Assembly (NCBI RefSeq): GCF_014836875.1
Contig: NZ_JACSQC010000002.1
Location: forward strand, 264,834-328,833
Direction of reading: 5' to 3'
DNA length: 64,000 nucleotides
Source: Arthrobacter pullicola
GTDB lineage: Bacteria; Actinomycetota; Actinomycetes; Actinomycetales; Micrococcaceae
A program made the translations under genes and the position numbers. Every line of letters begins with the position of its first letter. Position 1 is the first letter of the stretch. Shown in pieces: positions 61,219 through 64,000 of this stretch. A model generated the notes under the pieces. The model made no database searches, was not told the origin of the DNA, and saw nothing but the letters and a program-made list of their open reading frames with translations.

Positions 61219-64000
61219 CAGCGGACTCCTTCGTGTGAACTTTTCGCGGATGCGCTCCCGGCGCCGGCAGCTTTTTCGGGGCTGGCCGCCGCTCCGGCGT
61301 CAGCTGTTTTTCCGGTGACAGGAGACTTTTCAGGGCTGGCCGCCCTCCCGGTACCAGCTGATTTCCCGGCCTCACCAGCTTTGTCAGGGCCGGCTGCCGT
61401 TCCTGCGTCAGCTGATGCCCCTGCGCCGGCTGACTTACCTGCGCCGGCTGATTTCCCGGCGTCGGCGGCCTGCGCGGGTTCTCCGGAGACTGGCTTTGCC
61501 CGCCGGTTCCCCGCCTTGGCCTGGGCTTTTGATTCTTCCTTGGTCCGCAGCTTCGCCGCCTTGGCCTGGGCTTTTGATTCTTCCTTGGTCCGCAGCTTCG
61601 CCGCCCTGGCCTTGGCTTTGGCCTCGGCCTTGTTTCCGGCGGCCTTGCTGGTACCGGCAGCCTTACTCCCGGTCTCCGCCGCCGGCGCCTGGTTCGTCCT
61701 GCGGCTGGCGCTGCGCCGCGACGTCCCTGCCGGCCCCGGGGAAGCCCCCGAAACTGCGGTATCCGCGGAACCTGGTTCCGGCCCCTCGTCCGGTCCGGTG
61801 CCGGATGTTCCAGGCCCGGACGTTCCGGCACCTGCCCGTGCGGGACGCTGTTTCCCGGGCAGACGGATCACACCGGAACGCACCGGCGTGGGTACGGCCA
61901 GGAGAAGGGTGAGTCCGAAAACGATTACCTGCACGATTTCGGTATACGGTTCCCAGACACTGCGGTAGTCCACAGTCAGGGTGCCGCCCTCGGCCGGCAG
62001 GATGAACGCCTGCGCCCATCCATCGGTTGCCGGCTCAAGCCGGGTTCCGTTAAGGCTGGCCTGCCATCCGGTGTTGGCACGTTCGGCCAGCACCAGCTTC
62101 CTGCCTTCTTCGCCGTCGGGTATATCGGCGCTGACAGCCGTGCTCTCCGACGGAACGAGCGCCACCGTCTCACCCGCCGCATCCTGGATCCGGACGCGGG
62201 CAGTCTGTCCGGCGACGGATTCGGTGCCCTGTGCGTCCAGGGTTCCCACTACGCGCCACAGCCAGCCCGAGCCGGTCTGCCCCACGGCGGTCAGGCCCGG
62301 GACAGCGTCCATGCGGTCTGCCAGCAGTTCTGCAGCAGTATCGGAGGTTTGCAGGACCACGAAGCCGACCCCAAGCCGCGCCAGTTCCGGCCTCGGGTCT
62401 ACTCCGGTGCCTGCAGTGATCACGGCGACGGCGCTGCGCAGCCCGGCGGTTGCTTCGTCGTCCGGGACAATGTTCTCCCGGCCGGGTTCTCCCTGCACAG
62501 CCCGTGCAGAATAGGAGGCATTCAATCCGTCAAGGGTGCTTCCCCCGGAGCGCATCAGGGTGGCAGTGACATCATCGCCCGGCCCCATGGAAAGCACGAG
62601 TGCGCGGGTCTGATCCGGACTGTTGCCCCGGTCTGCCGCCGTCGCGGGAAGAATACGGGGATCGGTGGCACGTACGGCGAGGCGTGTCCCGGGCTGCACA
62701 CCGCCCGTCCCGGCTTCGGATACGGCACCGGCCGCCTGCGGAATGGTCCATGGGGCCAGGCTGATTGCCGGACCAGCGCCCAGCAGGATTCCGATGATGA
62801 CGACGCCGGCGGCGACCGGTTTGCGCTTGGACCCGTCAGCGGTCCGGCGGCGGGCCAGCAAGGCGTCCATGGCCAGCAGCGCCGAGCACAGCTGTCCAAA
62901 GACAGCCGCCGAGACGAGCGGGCCGGGGAAGGGCGTCACCAGGGCCGTCGCTGAGCTGCCGGTGGCCAGGTACGCGGAGGCTCCGCCGAGCAGAAGCGCG
63001 CTGATGCTGAGGAGCCAGGCCAGACGGGCGGCGCCCGAGTGGCGGGTGGTGAAGAGCGCCGCTGCGGAGACTGCCACGACCGGCGCTCCGACCAGCAGTG
63101 CCAGGACCAGTGCCCAGGGCCCCGGGGGAAGGAAGTCCAGGCCGGCCACCGGATCAGCGGCAGCAAACGCGGCCGGATATCCAAGCAGCTGCTGCCACAG
63201 GGCCGCCGGTTCGAAGCCCAGCGGCACTCCGGGATCAGCAGCGGCAGCGCGCAGGTTGTCCGACGCGGAGAGGATCACGGGCAGGAGCAGGGCGGCGGAG
63301 GGGAGCAGGCACCACCACAGGGTGCGGGCACGGGCACGCAGCCGGATTGACAGGACCAGGACGCTGAGTGTTCCGAGGACAAAGAGCAGGGGTGCACTGG
63401 CAGTGAGGATGGCGAGCAGCAGGCCTGCTGCTGCGGCCGCGGTCCAGCTCGGCATGCCGTTCACGCCGGGCTTGCGGGGCTGCGCGCCGGACTCCCGCTG
63501 CGGATGGGATTCATCTTCGGCCTGGCCCAGCCCGAGGGCCCGGGACATCGCCAGGGCAGTCAGGGGAAGCAGGATGTGGGCCAGGAGCGCGCCGAGCCGT
63601 CCCTCGCCAAGGGCCGTCTGGAGTGCGGGCAGGGCACCCCAGAACATGGCGGCCCAGAAACGCAGGCCGCTGCGGCGGGTGACCGCCCCGGACGCGAACC
63701 AGGCGCTGAGCCCGGCAAGCGGCATGGCAAAGATCACGGCGACGACGACGGCGGCGTTGGCGTTGCCGAAGCCTGCGGCACCGAGCAGCCAGAGCACATA
63801 GTCGAAGGGATCACCGTGTCCGGGATAGCCGGCGCCGGTTTCTGCCCACCAGCCGCTGGCGTTGGCCCAGATCTCGCCCAGCGTCCCGGAAACAGGCAGC
63901 AGAGCGCCGCCGGTGAGGGCAGGCGCTCCAATCAACCGGTGCAGACCGGTCAACGAGGCCACCGTCAGCAGCGCCACAGCCGCGAGGGCACCGGCACCGA
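61218..64000 (-). CDS. Large polytopic membrane protein, probable glycosyltransferase-associated, 5' end missing
   Basis: About 927 residues are visible; the frame is open to the window edge, so the N-terminus (possibly a family 2 glycosyltransferase domain, by analogy with relatives of this locus) is missing. Visible: about 12 membrane segments (to near position 62800), a ~370-residue extracytoplasmic region, one more membrane segment (around VIVFGLTLLLAVPTPV) and a ~230-residue cytoplasmic tail rich in Ala, Lys, Gly and Pro, with two exact copies of a 15-residue repeat. Overlaps the DUF5719 gene by one base. The glycosyltransferase call is inference. Confidence 0.6.
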   Translation of the reverse strand, partial: GAGALAAVALLTVASLTGLHRLIGAPALTGGALLPVSGTLGEIWANASGWWAETGAGYPGHGDPFDYVLWLLGAAGFGNANAAVVVAVIFAMPLAGLSAWFASGAVTRRSGLRFWAAMFWGALPALQTALGEGRLGALLAHILLPLTALAMSRALGLGQAEDESHPQRESGAQPRKPGVNGMPSWTAAAAAGLLLAILTASAPLLFVLGTLSVLVLSIRLRARARTLWWCLLPSAALLLPVILSASDNLRAAAADPGVPLGFEPAALWQQLLGYPAAFAAADPVAGLDFLPPGPWALVLALLVGAPVVAVSAAALFTTRHSGAARLAWLLSISALLLGGASAYLATGSSATALVTPFPGPLVSAAVFGQLCSALLAMDALLARRRTADGSKRKPVAAGVVIIGILLGAGPAISLAPWTIPQAAGAVSEAGTGGVQPGTRLAVRATDPRILPATAADRGNSPDQTRALVLSMGPGDDVTATLMRSGGSTLDGLNASYSARAVQGEPGRENIVPDDEATAGLRSAVAVITAGTGVDPRPELARLGVGFVVLQTSDTAAELLADRMDAVPGLTAVGQTGSGWLWRVVGTLDAQGTESVAGQTARVRIQDAAGETVALVPSESTAVSADIPDGEEGRKLVLAERANTGWQASLNGTRLEPATDGWAQAFILPAEGGTLTVDYRSVWEPYTEIVQVIVFGLTLLLAVPTPVRSGVIRLPGKQRPARAGAGTSGPGTSGTGPDEGPEPGSADTAVSGASPGPAGTSRRSASRRTNQAPAAETGSKAAGTSKAAGNKAEAKAKARAAKLRTKEESKAQAKAAKLRTKEESKAQAKAGNRRAKPVSGEPAQAADAGKSAGAGKSAGAGASADAGTAAGPDKAGEAGKSAGTGRAASPEKSPVTGKTADAGAAASPEKAAGAGSASAKSSHEGVR
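61513..61602 (-). repeat. Two exact tandem copies of a 45-bp coding repeat
   Basis: 61513-61557 and 61558-61602 are identical. Each encodes 15 residues (AKLRTKEESKAQAKA) in the basic tail of the large membrane protein. Identity at every third base points to a recent duplication. Confidence 0.9.

Overview
The window looks like a chromosomal segment of a high-GC actinobacterium of the Micrococcaceae (Arthrobacter-like). This rests on GC-rich DNA, many GTG/TTG starts, actinobacterial family sets (RpfB, DUF3499, DUF5719, TIGR01906/DUF1461, protein O-mannosyltransferase) and gene order such as glmU-prs-rplY-pth and rsmA-ispE-ABC-F. The genus is inferred from gene content only.

Region 1 (1-13.5 kb) is an exopolysaccharide locus. 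A BY-type chain-length kinase (+ strand, 696-2171) converges on a long minus-strand operon. In transcription order the operon encodes a polyprenyl glycosylphosphotransferase, a GDP-mannose 3,5-epimerase-like protein, a glycosyltransferase, a WcaF-like acyltransferase, a family 2 glycosyltransferase, a group 1 glycosyltransferase, a Wzy-like polymerase, a CDP-alcohol phosphotransferase and a Wzx-like flippase. Most genes overlap by a few bases. One SGNH hydrolase sits in the opposite orientation in the middle. Together these form a complete Wzy-dependent pathway: priming, sugar supply, assembly, acetylation, flipping, polymerisation and length control.

Region 2 (13.9-27.9 kb) is the most unusual part: five consecutive minus-strand genes for giant (874-942 aa) AAA/STAND ATPases with a C-terminal LuxR HTH (LAL family), directly upstream of the exopolysaccharide operon. 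I label them LAL-A to LAL-E in transcription order. They fall into two interleaved subfamilies, LAL-A has lost its Walker B aspartate, and a CTACTTG motif recurs upstream of LAL-A, LAL-C and the exopolysaccharide operon, with weaker or overlapping copies near LAL-D. Hairpins lie in two of the leaders: a strong intrinsic terminator before LAL-A and a 60-nt hairpin before the exopolysaccharide operon. I propose a regulatory cascade dedicated to envelope polysaccharide; this is inference.

Region 3 (28.4-41.4 kb) is core housekeeping: pth, rplY, prs, glmU, tRNA-Gln, a TetR-Nudix fusion, an ABC-F ATPase, ispE, rsmA, an XRE/TPR-type regulator, rpfB and a TatD nuclease.

Region 4 (41.6-64 kb) holds a MoxR/DUF58/transglutaminase operon, a succinate-semialdehyde dehydrogenase, divergent rsmI and pmt, an acyl-CoA ligase, membrane proteins (TIGR01906, SpoIIM-like, RDD), ahcY with a Trm112-like gene, DUF3499 and metallopeptidase-family genes in divergent orientation, DUF5719 and a partial large membrane protein running off the end. 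At least nine genes across the window carry a TAnnnT box 6-8 nt before the start codon, a leaderless-transcript signature that also helped choose starts. I saw no transposases, integrases, CRISPR arrays or rRNA genes.
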